Origin: Microbacterium sp. LCT-H2
GTDB lineage: Bacteria > Actinomycetota > Actinomycetes > Actinomycetales > Microbacteriaceae
Direction: 5' to 3'
Length of the DNA stretch: 64,000 bases
Assembly (NCBI RefSeq): GCF_001866135.1
Contig: NZ_MODW01000001.1
Coordinates: forward strand, 248,001 to 312,000
The position numbers were made by a program, and so were the translations under genes. Below the pieces are notes generated by a model, which saw only the letters and a list, made by a program, of their open reading frames with translations, did no database searches and was not told the DNA's origin. This document shows positions 8,384-16,670 of this stretch, piece after piece (position 1 is the stretch's first letter; each line of letters begins with the position of its first letter).

Positions 8384-9673
8384 TTACTGGTTGAGCAGTT
8401 CGGTCATCTCGGCGGCGGCGTCCTTCGTCGCGGTCGCGACGTCCTTCTGCCCGCTGAGGATGGCCTGGATCATGGCGTTGGTGGTCTTCTTCGCCTGCAC
8501 GGCGCCGAAGTTCGGCGTGACCGGGACGGACGCGCCGCCGTCGACCATCTGCTCGGCGAACGGAGCGACCAGCGGGTCGGTCGAGGCGAGGGCCTCCTCC
8601 ATCGCGGACTGGACGCCCGGGAAGTAGCCGGTCTCGTCGGACCACTGCTCGGCGAACTCACCGGTGGTCATGAGCTTGACGAACTCCCACGCGAGGTCGG
8701 CGTTCTTCGTGGTGTTGAACACCGACAGGTGCGAGCCGCCGAGCACGGACGGAGCGATGCCGCCGTCCTGGCCGGGGATCACGGCCGCGCCGATCTTGCC
8801 CTCGAGCTCGGGGTTGGCCTCGATGAGCGCGTTCGGCGTCCACGAGCCGGAGAGCATCATCGCGACGTTGCCCTGCGTGAAGGCGTCCCGGAGGTCGGTC
8901 TCCTTCCAGGTGGTCGCACCGGCCGACGAGAAGCCGTGCTCGGTGGCCAGGCCCGTGTAGAACTCGATGCCGGCCTGCGACTTGGCGCTGTCGAGCTCGC
9001 TGGTCCAGGTGTCGCCGTCCTTCGTGGCGATCTCGCCGCCGGCGCCCCAGACCCAGGGGTAGACCTGGAACTCGGCGTCACCTGCGACGGGGAAGGGCAG
9101 CATGTCGGGCTTGGCGGCCTTGATGGCCTCGCCCGCGGCGACGATGTCGTCCCAGGTCTTCGGAGCCTCGAGACCGAGCTCCTCGAAGACGTCGGTGCGG
9201 TAGACGATGGAGCGGACACCCGCGTACCACGGCATGCCGTAGAGCTCGTCCTCGTAGGTGCCGGCGACGGCGAGGCCCTCGACGAGGTCGTCGCGCAGGC
9301 CGTCCTCGGCGTCGACGTACTCGTCGAGCGGGAGGAGCGCGCCGGCGTCGGCGAACTCGGCGGTCCAGGTGGTGCCGGTCTCGGCGATGTCCGGGGTGGT
9401 GCCGCCGGCGATCGAGGTGACGAAGCGGTCGTGGGCGTCGGCCCACTGGATCTCCTCGATGGTGACCTTCGCGCCGGTCTCCTCTTCGAAGGCGTCCGAC
9501 ACCTTGTCGTAGAAGGCGGTCGCGTCGGGGTTGGTCCCCTTCATGATCCAGACCGTCAGCTCCTGGCCCTCGCCGTTGGTCGAGCCGTTGTCGCCGCTGC
9601 CGCCGGCGCAGCCGGCCAGAGCGATCGTGGCAGCGGCGCCGAGCGCCACCGCCGGAAGAATGCGCTTGTGCAT
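8384..9673 (-). CDS. Sugar ABC transporter substrate-binding lipoprotein
   Basis: 429 residues. A lipoprotein signal MHKRILPAVALGAAA leads to lipobox IALAGC (Cys22), a Gly/Ser/Asn linker, and an SBP_bac_1 domain starting ELTVWIMKGTNPDATAFYDK. The family segment DLAWEFVKLMTT and the PGVQSAMEEAL region lie near the C-terminus. ATG 9673 was chosen because it follows AGAGGAGA at 8 nt and begins the signal peptide; an earlier in-frame ATG at 9742 would put 23 unlikely residues before it. It is the first gene of the operon. Likely ligands are GlcNAc oligosaccharides, inferred from nagZ. Confidence 0.92.
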   Translation of the reverse strand: MHKRILPAVALGAAATIALAGCAGGSGDNGSTNGEGQELTVWIMKGTNPDATAFYDKVSDAFEEETGAKVTIEEIQWADAHDRFVTSIAGGTTPDIAETGTTWTAEFADAGALLPLDEYVDAEDGLRDDLVEGLAVAGTYEDELYGMPWYAGVRSIVYRTDVFEELGLEAPKTWDDIVAAGEAIKAAKPDMLPFPVAGDAEFQVYPWVWGAGGEIATKDGDTWTSELDSAKSQAGIEFYTGLATEHGFSSAGATTWKETDLRDAFTQGNVAMMLSGSWTPNALIEANPELEGKIGAAVIPGQDGGIAPSVLGGSHLSVFNTTKNADLAWEFVKLMTTGEFAEQWSDETGYFPGVQSAMEEALASTDPLVAPFAEQMVDGGASVPVTPNFGAVQAKKTTNAMIQAILSGQKDVATATKDAAAEMTELLNQ

Positions 9674-9733
9674 GGGGGGATCTCCTCTTTGAAAGTCCAG
9701 GTGTGCATCGGGTGCGTACCGGGGATAGGAAAA

Positions 9734-9762
9734 AGTATTCACGACTAACTAATTCCCTGCAA
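9734..9762 (-). promoter_or_regulatory. Predicted promoter of the sugar importer/nagZ operon
   Basis: Minus-strand TTGCAG (9762-9757), 17 nt, AATACT (9739-9734). The stretch is clearly AT-richer than its surroundings. An operator for the RpiR-type regulator would be expected here, but I see no convincing palindrome. Confidence 0.45.
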
Positions 9763-9808
9763 GTTCCTCCCAGAATCGTCATACCGCCGTAACATCAGGC
9801 CTCCGGGG

Positions 9809-9814
9809 TAGGCT
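9809..9814 (+). promoter_or_regulatory. -10 element of leaderless LCP gene
   Basis: TAGGCT ends 6 nt before the ATG. Confidence 0.5.
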
Positions 9815-9820
9815 CCCCGC

Positions 9821-11086
9821 ATGCCCCGCCGTGGATCAGACGCCGACCGCCCTCCGCTCCCCCGGCACGCACCGCCGTCGACGCGCGGCCGGACCTCTCG
9901 GATTTTGCGGGGCCTCGGGATCGGGCTCGCCGTCGTCCCCGTCTCCACCGTGGCGGTCGCGGGATTCCTCGTCTGGGACGTCTTCAACCGCGTGGGCGAC
10001 GGGGCCGTCACCCTGGAGGGCGCCCCGCAGGTCGACCCGCCCACCCTCGGCGCGTATCCCGACGACAAGGCCTTCAGCCTCCTCATCGTGGGGACGGACG
10101 AGTGCGGCCCGAAGGCCACCGCACTCTTCGACGAACGCTGCGCCGAGGCGGACGGACTCAGTCGGAACGACGTGAACCTCCTCGTGCACGTCTCCGCCGC
10201 ACCCCGGAACGTGACCGTCGTCTCGCTCCCCCGCGACCTCGGCGTCCCCGTACCGGAGTGCACCCGTGAGGACGGCTCCGTCGCATCCGCGATGGAGAAG
10301 GCATCGATGAACTCGCTGTTCGAGCACGCCGGCCTCTCCTGCATCGCGAAGACCGTGAGCGAACTGGGCGACATCCCCATCGAGTTCGCCGCCAAGATCA
10401 GCTTCGACGGCGTCATGGCCGTCACGGATGCGATCGGCGGCGTCGAGGTCTGCATCGCCGGCGACGGCATCCGAGATCGTCACACCGGCATCGACTGGCC
10501 CGCGGGCATGCGGACGGTCTCGGGCGTGGAAGCCCTCCAGTTCATCCGCACCCGGCACGGCGTGGGGGACGAGAGCGATCTCGCGCGCATCTCCAACCAG
10601 CAGCAGTACATGTCACGGCTGGCCAAGAAGGTGCTCAGCGAGGACACTCTGACCGACATCCCCAAGGTGCTTCGACTGACGAACGCCATCGCCGACAACA
10701 TCGATCCCAGCGATGAGCTCGCCGACCCGCTGCGCCTGGCCCAGCTCACACTCGCCCTCAAGGATGTGAACTTCAGCGACTTCGTGTTCGTGCAGTACCC
10801 GAACATCGCCGATCCGTTCGACGACGACAAGGTCGTGCCGGACGAGGCGGCCGCGGCCGCCCTGTGGGACGCGGTGCGAGCCGGGCAGCCGCTCCAGCTC
10901 ACCGGCGACGTGACGACGCACCGCGGCGTCGAGCTCGTCACCCCCGCTCCCACGGCGCCCACGACGCCGGAGACGGAATCCACTCCCGAAACGACCGCGA
11001 CGCCGGACCCGCGCGCGACGCTCCCGCCGGAGGTGTCGGGGCAGACCCTCGAGCAGGAGACCTGCGCGGTGGGCAACCAGCGCTGA
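9821..11086 (+). CDS. LytR-CpsA-Psr (LCP) family cell-wall polymer ligase
   Basis: 421 residues. A basic, Pro-rich cytoplasmic tail (1-28) is followed by one membrane anchor (LGIGLAVVPVSTVAVAGFLVW), then the extracellular LCP domain (about 80-300). LCP features are SLLIVGTDE, the acidic SRNDVNLLVHVS, VSLPRDLGVPVP with the conserved Arg, and the RTRHGVGDESDLARISNQQ block near residue 245. A Thr/Pro-rich low-complexity tail closes it. LCP enzymes transfer secondary polymers to peptidoglycan at the outer face of the membrane. It shares an intergenic region with the divergent sugar operon, with no obvious functional link. Confidence 0.92.
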   Translation: MPRRGSDADRPPLPRHAPPSTRGRTSRILRGLGIGLAVVPVSTVAVAGFLVWDVFNRVGDGAVTLEGAPQVDPPTLGAYPDDKAFSLLIVGTDECGPKATALFDERCAEADGLSRNDVNLLVHVSAAPRNVTVVSLPRDLGVPVPECTREDGSVASAMEKASMNSLFEHAGLSCIAKTVSELGDIPIEFAAKISFDGVMAVTDAIGGVEVCIAGDGIRDRHTGIDWPAGMRTVSGVEALQFIRTRHGVGDESDLARISNQQQYMSRLAKKVLSEDTLTDIPKVLRLTNAIADNIDPSDELADPLRLAQLTLALKDVNFSDFVFVQYPNIADPFDDDKVVPDEAAAAALWDAVRAGQPLQLTGDVTTHRGVELVTPAPTAPTTPETESTPETTATPDPRATLPPEVSGQTLEQETCAVGNQR

Positions 11087-11103
11087 CCCTGGTCCGCGCG
11101 GCG

Positions 11104-11109
11104 TAGGCT
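11104..11109 (+). promoter_or_regulatory. -10 element of leaderless gene 11117
   Basis: TAGGCT ends 7 nt before the ATG. Confidence 0.45.
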
Positions 11110-11116
11110 CGACGGC

Positions 11117-11977
11117 ATGGGACGGACGCGATCACGGGACGCCGAGCACCCGCAGACCCGCCTCGACCACGGCGGCCTCGCCCGGATCGTCCCGTCGGAG
11201 TTCACGAGCGGCTACGAGCTCGTCGTGGACGACACCCCGCAGTCGCACGTCGATCTCGACGACCCCACGCACCTGCACTTCGAGTACATCGTGCGGATGG
11301 GGGCGGTGATCGACCAGCTCCACCCCGGTCCGCTCACCGCGGTGCACCTCGGAGCCGGTGCCCTCACCATCCCCCGGTACATCGATGCGACCCGCCCCGG
11401 GTCACGCCAGCAGGTCATCGAGCTGGAGGCTCCGCTGGTGCAGCTCGTCCGCGAGCACCTCCCGCTGCCGAAGGGGGCGGCCATCCGGCTGCGGATCGGC
11501 GATGCGAGGGAGGGGGTCCGGAAGCTCCCGTCGGCGCTGGTCGGCACGGTCGACCTCGTCGTCTCGGATGTGTACTCGGGCGCGCAGACGCCCGCCCACC
11601 TCACGAGCGTGGAGTTCTACCGGGAGCTCGCCGCGCTGCTCGCCCCCGGCGGTGTCCTGCTCGTCAACGTGGCCGACGGCCCCGGTCTCGCGTTCGCCCG
11701 TCGCCAGGCCGCGACCATCGCCGAGGTGCTCCCGGAGATCGGGATCCTCGCTGACACCCAGGTGCTCAAGGGCCGCCGCTTCGGCAACCTCGTCGTGGCC
11801 GCCTCCGCCGCCCCTCTCCCGACGGAGTGGCTGCCCCGGATGATCGCCGCGGGTCCGCATCCCGCGAAGATCGCCCAGGGGGACGAGGCCCGCGCCTTCC
11901 TCCAGGGCGCCCGGATCGTCACGGACGCCGACGCCGTCGCGTCCCCGCGGCCCGATGCCTCGCTGTTCCTGCGCTGA
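11117..11977 (+). CDS. Spermidine-synthase-like class I methyltransferase-fold protein
   Basis: 286 residues with a Rossmann methyltransferase fold of the spermidine synthase/PRMT-like type. The nucleotide-binding strand is AVHLGAGALTIPRY near residue 75, an acidic strand end VIELEAPLV near 100, and a VVSDVYSG segment near 155. The polyamine-site signature of true spermidine synthases is not evident and no partner decarboxylase is nearby. Such proteins are common in actinobacteria as a spermidine synthase-like protein of unknown substrate. I would not assign polyamine synthesis. Confidence 0.75.
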   Translation: MGRTRSRDAEHPQTRLDHGGLARIVPSEFTSGYELVVDDTPQSHVDLDDPTHLHFEYIVRMGAVIDQLHPGPLTAVHLGAGALTIPRYIDATRPGSRQQVIELEAPLVQLVREHLPLPKGAAIRLRIGDAREGVRKLPSALVGTVDLVVSDVYSGAQTPAHLTSVEFYRELAALLAPGGVLLVNVADGPGLAFARRQAATIAEVLPEIGILADTQVLKGRRFGNLVVAASAAPLPTEWLPRMIAAGPHPAKIAQGDEARAFLQGARIVTDADAVASPRPDASLFLR

Positions 11978-12058
11978 CGTGGCGCGCCGCCCCGAGGAGC
12001 ACGGAAGCGGCAGGCAGACTGGACGGGGACAGGTGCGGGGACGCGCGGAAGGAGAGCA

Positions 12059-12586
12059 ATGAGTTTGATCCGGGGATACGACCAGGAGAGCCTCCGCGAA
12101 CGGGTCGATCTCGATGAGTGCGCCGCTCGCCTGGCCGAGATCGAGGAGCAGCGCAGCCTTCCCGCCCTGCTCGAGCGGGTCTGGCTGCTCAAGGTGCTGG
12201 GACGCCTCGACGACGCCCTCGCGCTCGCCGACGAAGCCGTGCGGCAGGCCCGGATGGCCGGCACCCGCAAGGACGTGCTCCGCGCTCGGGTGCTGCACGC
12301 GACGATCCTGCAGTACCGGGGCGCATACGCCGCCGCCGAGCAGGAGCTGGCGACCTGCGCCGCGGAGGCGGAGGGGCAGCGCTGGCTGTCGATCGCCGCT
12401 TTCGCCTATCAGCACCACGGCAAGAACGCCTACGACGCCGAGGACTACGAGACTGCGCGGGAGAGCTTCAAGCAGTCGCTCTTCCTGCGGCGCGAGTCCG
12501 GCGCGGAGGACCGGGAGCTGGAAACCGTGCTCCTCGCCATCGAGGCCGTGGAGCGCCGTCGTCCGGCGCAACTCGTCGCGGGCTGA
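12059..12586 (+). CDS. TPR-like helical repeat protein, function unknown
   Basis: 175 residues, entirely helical in appearance. At least two or three tetratricopeptide-like helix pairs are visible: LLERVWLLKVLGRLDDALAL (about 39-58) and a later pair around HHGKNAYDAEDYETARESF (about 120-138), which matches the TPR pattern with A, Y and A at typical places. No enzyme motif and no signal peptide. TPR proteins usually mediate protein contacts. GGAAGGAG precedes the ATG at a good distance, so this gene is translated from a leader. Confidence 0.7.
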   Translation: MSLIRGYDQESLRERVDLDECAARLAEIEEQRSLPALLERVWLLKVLGRLDDALALADEAVRQARMAGTRKDVLRARVLHATILQYRGAYAAAEQELATCAAEAEGQRWLSIAAFAYQHHGKNAYDAEDYETARESFKQSLFLRRESGAEDRELETVLLAIEAVERRRPAQLVAG

Positions 12587-12618
12587 CGCCGATGCGCCCG
12601 AGTGTCCGCGGCATGCCT

Positions 12619-12624
12619 TAGCCT
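12619..12624 (+). promoter_or_regulatory. -10 element of leaderless SprT-like gene
   Basis: TAGCCT ends 6 nt before the ATG. Confidence 0.5.
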
Positions 12625-12630
12625 GAGCGC

Positions 12631-13119
12631 ATGGCGGAACTTGACCGCGTGCGCGTCTGGGGCGAGGCACTGATCCGGTTGCATCTCGACGACAGCTGGT
12701 CGTTCGACTTCGACCACGCCAAGCGTCGCGCCGGCCAGTGCGACTACACACGCAAGCGCATCACCGTGTCGCGGTATCTCGCCGCCCGCTTCGAGGACGA
12801 CGAGATCCATCAGGTGCTCCTGCACGAGGTGGCCCACGCCCTCGCCGGGCACCAGGCCGCCCACGGCCCCGCCTGGAAGCGCGTGGCGCGCGACCTGGGC
12901 TATGTCGGCGGCACGACGCACCGCGGGGAGACCGCCGTCGAGCTCGCCCCGTGGGTGGGCCGCTGCCCGGCCGGTCACGTCACGTATCGACACCGCCGAC
13001 CGAGCCGAGCGACGTCCTGCGCCCGGTGCTCCCGCACGTTCGATGCCCAGCACCTCTTCGCCTGGACGCGCCGCGAGATCACGACCGACGCCCGCCTCGC
13101 CGCGCAGGCCCCCCGCTGA
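12631..13119 (+). CDS. SprT-like zinc metallopeptidase-fold protein
   Basis: 162 residues. The zinc motif HEVAH is at residues 65-69 with a further His78 in the HGPAWK segment, the third ligand expected of SprT-type proteins. A C-terminal zinc ribbon is suggested by Cys113, His117, Cys131 and Cys134. SprT-like domains occur in eukaryotic Spartan, which removes DNA-protein crosslinks; the role of the short bacterial proteins is not established. It is convergent with the DUF3054 gene 25 nt away. Confidence 0.8.
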   Translation: MAELDRVRVWGEALIRLHLDDSWSFDFDHAKRRAGQCDYTRKRITVSRYLAARFEDDEIHQVLLHEVAHALAGHQAAHGPAWKRVARDLGYVGGTTHRGETAVELAPWVGRCPAGHVTYRHRRPSRATSCARCSRTFDAQHLFAWTRREITTDARLAAQAPR

Positions 13120-13144
13120 GGGCCGAGGGAGCGGGGTCGCCCAG

Positions 13145-13579
13145 TCAGACGGCTGAACCGCCGGAGCGCGGCTGCTCTTCGGACGCGAAGCCGTCCTCCT
13201 CGGCCGGCGCGGCGCCGCGGTGGCCGCGGCTTCGACGGACGAGCGCGGTGAGACCACGCCAGCCGAGCAGGAACACAGCGAGCACGAGCGTCGCCACGAT
13301 GATGAAGGGCACCTCCGCGGTGTCTCCGCTGAGCAGCCGCAGCAGCATGCCGCCGACGACCGTCACCGCCCAGACGACCGCACCCCAGGACAGCGACCAC
13401 GGCCGACGCGGCCGCCCAGGGAGCAGCAGCGCGGCGGCGTGTCCCAGCAGCAGGGCCACGAGGAAGGGCCAGGCCGTGAGGAGGAACCCTGCCGGGTCCT
13501 CCTGGTGGGAGGCGCGGCCGATGGCGGCGAAGACGAGGACGAGGACGGCGTCGACGAGGAGTGCGGGGAGGAACCTCAT
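13145..13579 (-). CDS. DUF3054 family membrane protein
   Basis: 144 residues with about four membrane segments and a charged C-terminal tail. The family-typical segment FAAIGRASHQEDP lies after the first membrane segment, and a conserved WPFLVALLLGH follows. Function is unknown. The ATG is 6 nt from a TAGGGT hexamer and there is no Shine-Dalgarno sequence, so the gene is probably leaderless. Confidence 0.8.
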   Translation of the reverse strand: MRFLPALLVDAVLVLVFAAIGRASHQEDPAGFLLTAWPFLVALLLGHAAALLLPGRPRRPWSLSWGAVVWAVTVVGGMLLRLLSGDTAEVPFIIVATLVLAVFLLGWRGLTALVRRSRGHRGAAPAEEDGFASEEQPRSGGSAV

Positions 13580-13585
13580 TCCTCG

Positions 13586-13591
13586 ACCCTA
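13586..13591 (-). promoter_or_regulatory. -10 element of leaderless DUF3054 gene
   Basis: Minus-strand TAGGGT, 6 nt before the ATG. Confidence 0.45.
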
Positions 13592-13605
13592 CGCGGATCG
13601 CGTGC

Positions 13606-14265
13606 TCACTCGAAGCGCGTGAACCGCCCGTCGCGCAGAACGGGGACGGCGTCCACCGCGTCCAGGACGGCGGCGTCCGCGGTGCTGGTCGGCACCAGTC
13701 CGGCGGCCCGCATCCGCTGGGTCGCCGAGACCCCGGCCTGCAGCTCGCGACCGGAGCCCGTCGCCCCGATCAGGTGCTTCAGTGCACGACGCAGCGCGCG
13801 GAAGCCCTCCGCGGCCACGGCGGCGTCCGGGGCGGTGTGGTCGATGCCGAGATCGGTGAGCGCCGCGGCGATCGCTCCGGCCCCGAGCTGGTCCTCCACG
13901 GCGACGCGCAGCTCCCCCGCGGCGTCGAGCTCGCCGGCCGGGATCAGCGCCACCGAGGTGCGACCCTGGCGGCGTTCCTGCTCCACCTGCACGGCCCTCG
14001 CCACGGCACCGGCGTTGCGGATCGCGCCCAGCAGGACCGTGGCCCCGCTCGGGGCGGCGGCTGCCACCGCCGCCCCGTTCCGCGACCAGTCGAGCGCTCC
14101 GGCCAGCTCGACCTCCGCTCCCCCGGCCACCGCATCGGCGACCGTCGAGGAGAACCGGAGGACGTCGATCACCACGACGACGTCGGCCGGCGCGAGGCGG
14201 GCGAGCCCGGACACCCCCCAGTCGAGTCGGACCTGGTACGGGGACTGATCGAACGGCGACGGCAT
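13606..14265 (-). CDS. 2-phosphosulfolactate phosphatase family protein (ComB-like)
   Basis: 219 residues. The N-terminal VVVIDVLRFSSTVADAVAGG is the conserved ComB strand and loop; IPAGEL near residue 108 and a VEDQLGAGAIAAAL segment near 122 also fit the family. ComB hydrolyses 2-phosphosulfolactate in archaeal coenzyme M synthesis, a cofactor not expected here, so the substrate is uncertain. No other coenzyme M gene is in the window. Confidence 0.82.
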   Translation of the reverse strand: MPSPFDQSPYQVRLDWGVSGLARLAPADVVVVIDVLRFSSTVADAVAGGAEVELAGALDWSRNGAAVAAAAPSGATVLLGAIRNAGAVARAVQVEQERRQGRTSVALIPAGELDAAGELRVAVEDQLGAGAIAAALTDLGIDHTAPDAAVAAEGFRALRRALKHLIGATGSGRELQAGVSATQRMRAAGLVPTSTADAAVLDAVDAVPVLRDGRFTRFE

Positions 14266-14271
14266 CCGTCC

Positions 14272-14277
14272 AGCCTA
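14272..14277 (-). promoter_or_regulatory. -10 element of leaderless ComB-like gene
   Basis: Minus-strand TAGGCT, 6 nt before the ATG. Confidence 0.5.
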
Positions 14278-14283
14278 GAGCCG

Positions 14284-15744
14284 TCAGTCCGCGGCGAGTG
14301 CCTCGACCGGGGCCACGCGGGTCGCCAGTCGGGTCGGCGTCGCGGCAGCCACGAGCGTGAGCAGCGCGGTCGCGGCGACGATGATCACCACCGGCAGCCA
14401 CGGCACCTGCGGGGCGACGAGTCCCGCGGGCGTGAACTCCGGCAGGACCGGCACGGAGCCGAGCAGCGACTGGGCCGCGATCCACCCGTAGAGCACCCCG
14501 AGCACGAGACCGGTGAGGGTCGCCGCCACCGTGATGTGCGTCGCCTCCAGCAGCACCATGCGTCGCACCTGGCGGTTGGACAGACCGATCGAGCGCAGCA
14601 GTCCGAGCTCACGGCGCCGCTGCACGACGCCGATGGTGAGGAGATTGACGAGGCCGACAGCGGCGATCACGGCCGAGACGGCGACGAGCACCATCATGAT
14701 CGCGGCGAACGCATCGTACGGGGCGAAGAACTCCGGTGGGATCTCCTCAGTCGTCTGGCTCGTCATGAGGCGCTTCGACGACTCCAGCGCCACCGCGAAC
14801 ATCGTCACCAGGGTCACACCCATGACGACGCCGATGGCCATCCGCGACGACCGCTCCGGGTACCGCAGGGCGTTCTCAGCCGCGAGACGCGCGGTCGCGC
14901 TCGACCCGAACAGGCGCCCCACGAGGCGGAGCACCGGAGGCATGAACAGCACGGACCCCAGAGCGAGCCCGGTGAAGGAGAGGATGCCGCCGAAGAACGC
15001 GACCACGACGCCGAGCGGTGTGACCAGTCCGAGGACGACGCCGCCGGCGAGCAGAGCCGCGCCGGAGATCAGCAGGACCCAGGCCCCGACATGGCGGCCC
15101 TTGCGCCCGGAGACCTCGTCACGGGTGCGCTCGACGGCACCGCCCAGAGCCTGCAGCGGCGTCACCGCGAGCACGCGACGCGACCCCACCCAGGCGGCCG
15201 CCCAGGTGGTGAGCGCGACACCGACCGCCGGGAGGGCGAGAGCGGGCTGGGCGAGCGAGAAGGACGACGGCGCGGTGGCGACGAGCTGTCCGCCGAGCTG
15301 GACGGCCGCCGCGGAGAGGAGGAGTCCGGCGAGCAGGCCGAGCCCCGCGCCGAGGAGCCCGACGACGAGCCCCTGCCGGCCGACCTCCGCCCGCTGCGCA
15401 CGAGCCGTCGCCCCGATGAGTCGCATGAGCGCGATCTGCCGGGTGCGGCCCGCGATGATCGTCGAGAACGTGTTCGCCGTGACGATCGCGGCCACGTACA
15501 TCGCGACGGCGGTGAGCAGCACCGACAGGATCGCGACGACGACCGCGAGCGTGCCGCTGTCGCCGATGAACGGATCGGCCTGGAGCACGGCGCCGATGTA
15601 GGCCGTGATCTCGACGAGGAAGACGCCGAACGCGGACGAGAGCCCGGCGACGAGGACACTCGCGCCCATGCCGCGGTCGCGGAGCCAGGCCAGCCGGGGA
15701 CCGGTCGTCCGCGTCTCCGGGACGACCGTGGCGAGCGCGGTCAT
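14284..15744 (-). CDS. ABC transporter permease with two FtsX-like domains
   Basis: 486-residue membrane protein. Two FtsX/MacB-type permease units are visible: one around residues 60-200 with RTRQIALMRLIGATARAQ, and one around 345-480 with RRRELGLLRSIGLSNRQVRR. These R-E-L/I-x-x-x-R-x-x-G segments are the family signature. A membrane pair between them separates the units. No large extracytoplasmic domain is present. Its start overlaps the stop of the ATPase gene (ATGA), so the two subunits are made together. Likely an exporter or antimicrobial-peptide resistance pump driven by the adjacent two-component system. Confidence 0.88.
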   Translation of the reverse strand: MTALATVVPETRTTGPRLAWLRDRGMGASVLVAGLSSAFGVFLVEITAYIGAVLQADPFIGDSGTLAVVVAILSVLLTAVAMYVAAIVTANTFSTIIAGRTRQIALMRLIGATARAQRAEVGRQGLVVGLLGAGLGLLAGLLLSAAAVQLGGQLVATAPSSFSLAQPALALPAVGVALTTWAAAWVGSRRVLAVTPLQALGGAVERTRDEVSGRKGRHVGAWVLLISGAALLAGGVVLGLVTPLGVVVAFFGGILSFTGLALGSVLFMPPVLRLVGRLFGSSATARLAAENALRYPERSSRMAIGVVMGVTLVTMFAVALESSKRLMTSQTTEEIPPEFFAPYDAFAAIMMVLVAVSAVIAAVGLVNLLTIGVVQRRRELGLLRSIGLSNRQVRRMVLLEATHITVAATLTGLVLGVLYGWIAAQSLLGSVPVLPEFTPAGLVAPQVPWLPVVIIVAATALLTLVAAATPTRLATRVAPVEALAAD

Positions 15745-16502
15745 GCCGACACCTCCGCGGCGAGCATGTAGGCCGAGATCTGCTCCGCGGTCTGCCGCGG
15801 GTGATCCGCCACGATCCGGCCGTCGCCGAGGTAGAGCACCCGGTCGGCGTGGCTCGCCGCGATCGCGTCATGCGTGACCATCGCGATGGACTGGCCGTGT
15901 TCCCGGCTGGCGGCCGCGAGCAGGCGCAGCACCTCCCGTCCGGTCTGGGAGTCGAGGTTGCCCGTTGGCTCGTCCGCGAACACGAGGTCGGGAGCGGTGG
16001 CGAGCGCCCGGGCGATCGCGACGCGCTGCTGCTGCCCGCCCGAGAGCTGGTGCGGCCGGTGGCCGAGGCGCTTGCCGAGGCCGAGCGTCTCGATGAGCCC
16101 GTCGATCCGTGCCCGCTCGATGGCGCTGGGGCGGCGGCCGTCGAGCTCGAACGGCAGCAGGATGTTGCCGAGGGCGTCGAGCGTGGGGACGAGGTTGAAC
16201 GCCTGGAAGATGAACCCGACCCGGCGGCGGCGCAGGATGGTCAGGTCCAGGTCGCCGAGACCCGTGATCTCGGTGTCGCCGATCCACGCCCGCCCCTCCG
16301 TCGGGCTGTCGAGGCCGGCCATGATGTGCATGAGGGTGGACTTGCCGGATCCGGACGGACCCATGATGGCGGTGAACTGTCCACGGCGGATGCCGACGCT
16401 CACGTCGTCGAGCGCGCGGACGGTGCCCTCGCCCGAGCCGTAGGTCTTCTTCAGGTGCTGGACGCGGGCGGCGAGCCCGAGGTCGGTGGTCGTGATCTCC
16501 AT
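15741..16502 (-). CDS. ABC transporter ATP-binding protein, LolD/MacB type
   Basis: 253 residues. Walker A GPSGSGKS at 48-55, Q-loop in [17 protein letters not shown], signature [15 protein letters not shown] near 148, Walker [14 protein letters not shown] near 172, and the H-loop in VTHD. The Q-loop and ADEPTGNLD segments are characteristic of the LolD/MacB/BceA group, which powers FtsX-type permeases. The gene has TAGCGT 7 nt before the ATG and two response-regulator-like boxes upstream. Confidence 0.95.
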   Translation of the reverse strand: MEITTTDLGLAARVQHLKKTYGSGEGTVRALDDVSVGIRRGQFTAIMGPSGSGKSTLMHIMAGLDSPTEGRAWIGDTEITGLGDLDLTILRRRRVGFIFQAFNLVPTLDALGNILLPFELDGRRPSAIERARIDGLIETLGLGKRLGHRPHQLSGGQQQRVAIARALATAPDLVFADEPTGNLDSQTGREVLRLLAAASREHGQSIAMVTHDAIAASHADRVLYLGDGRIVADHPRQTAEQISAYMLAAEVSA

Positions 16503-16509
16503 GATGACG

Positions 16510-16515
16510 ACGCTA
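16510..16515 (-). promoter_or_regulatory. -10 element of leaderless ABC ATPase gene
   Basis: Minus-strand TAGCGT, 7 nt before the ATG at 16502. Confidence 0.5.
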
Positions 16516-16548
16516 TTTCCGCGCTCCCGTCCCCCGCGTCGCCCGCCG

Positions 16549-16582
16549 GGAGCATCCCGCTACATCGGGAGGATGATCCCGC
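16549..16582 (-). promoter_or_regulatory. Tandem response-regulator-like boxes upstream of the ABC exporter operon
   Basis: Read on the minus strand, GCGGGATCATCC (16582-16571) and GCGGGATGCTCC (16560-16549) match at 10 of 12 positions and start 22 bp apart, two helical turns. They are centred about 52 and 74 nt upstream of the start codon. The NarL-type regulator encoded next door is the obvious candidate binder. Confidence 0.5.
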
Positions 16583-16590
16583 GTCCTCCC

Positions 16591-16666
16591 GACCCACCCC
16601 TTTGCGTTCCTCCCACCCCTCTGCGGACCGCCGCAAGGGGCCGGGTCGAACGGAAGGGGGTGGGTC
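16591..16666. repeat. Nested inverted repeat, family A copy 1
   Basis: Outer arms GACCCACCCC (16591-16600) and GGGGTGGGTC (16657-16666). The inner hairpin pairs CCCCT with AGGGG and TGCGG with CCGCA around loop ACCG (16616-16640), with one bulged C. It begins 4 nt past the stop of the response-regulator gene. A second copy is at 19357-19432. Confidence 0.75.
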
Positions 16667-16670
16667 GGCG

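Noticed and set aside
11117..11977. Functional spermidine synthase
   Set aside because: The polyamine-binding signature was not recognisable and no speD or related gene is present; only the fold is supported.
16591..16666. Family A repeat as an ordinary rho-independent terminator of the response-regulator gene
   Set aside because: There is no T-run on either side, and the outer arms plus the second copy at 19357 are not explained by a simple terminator.
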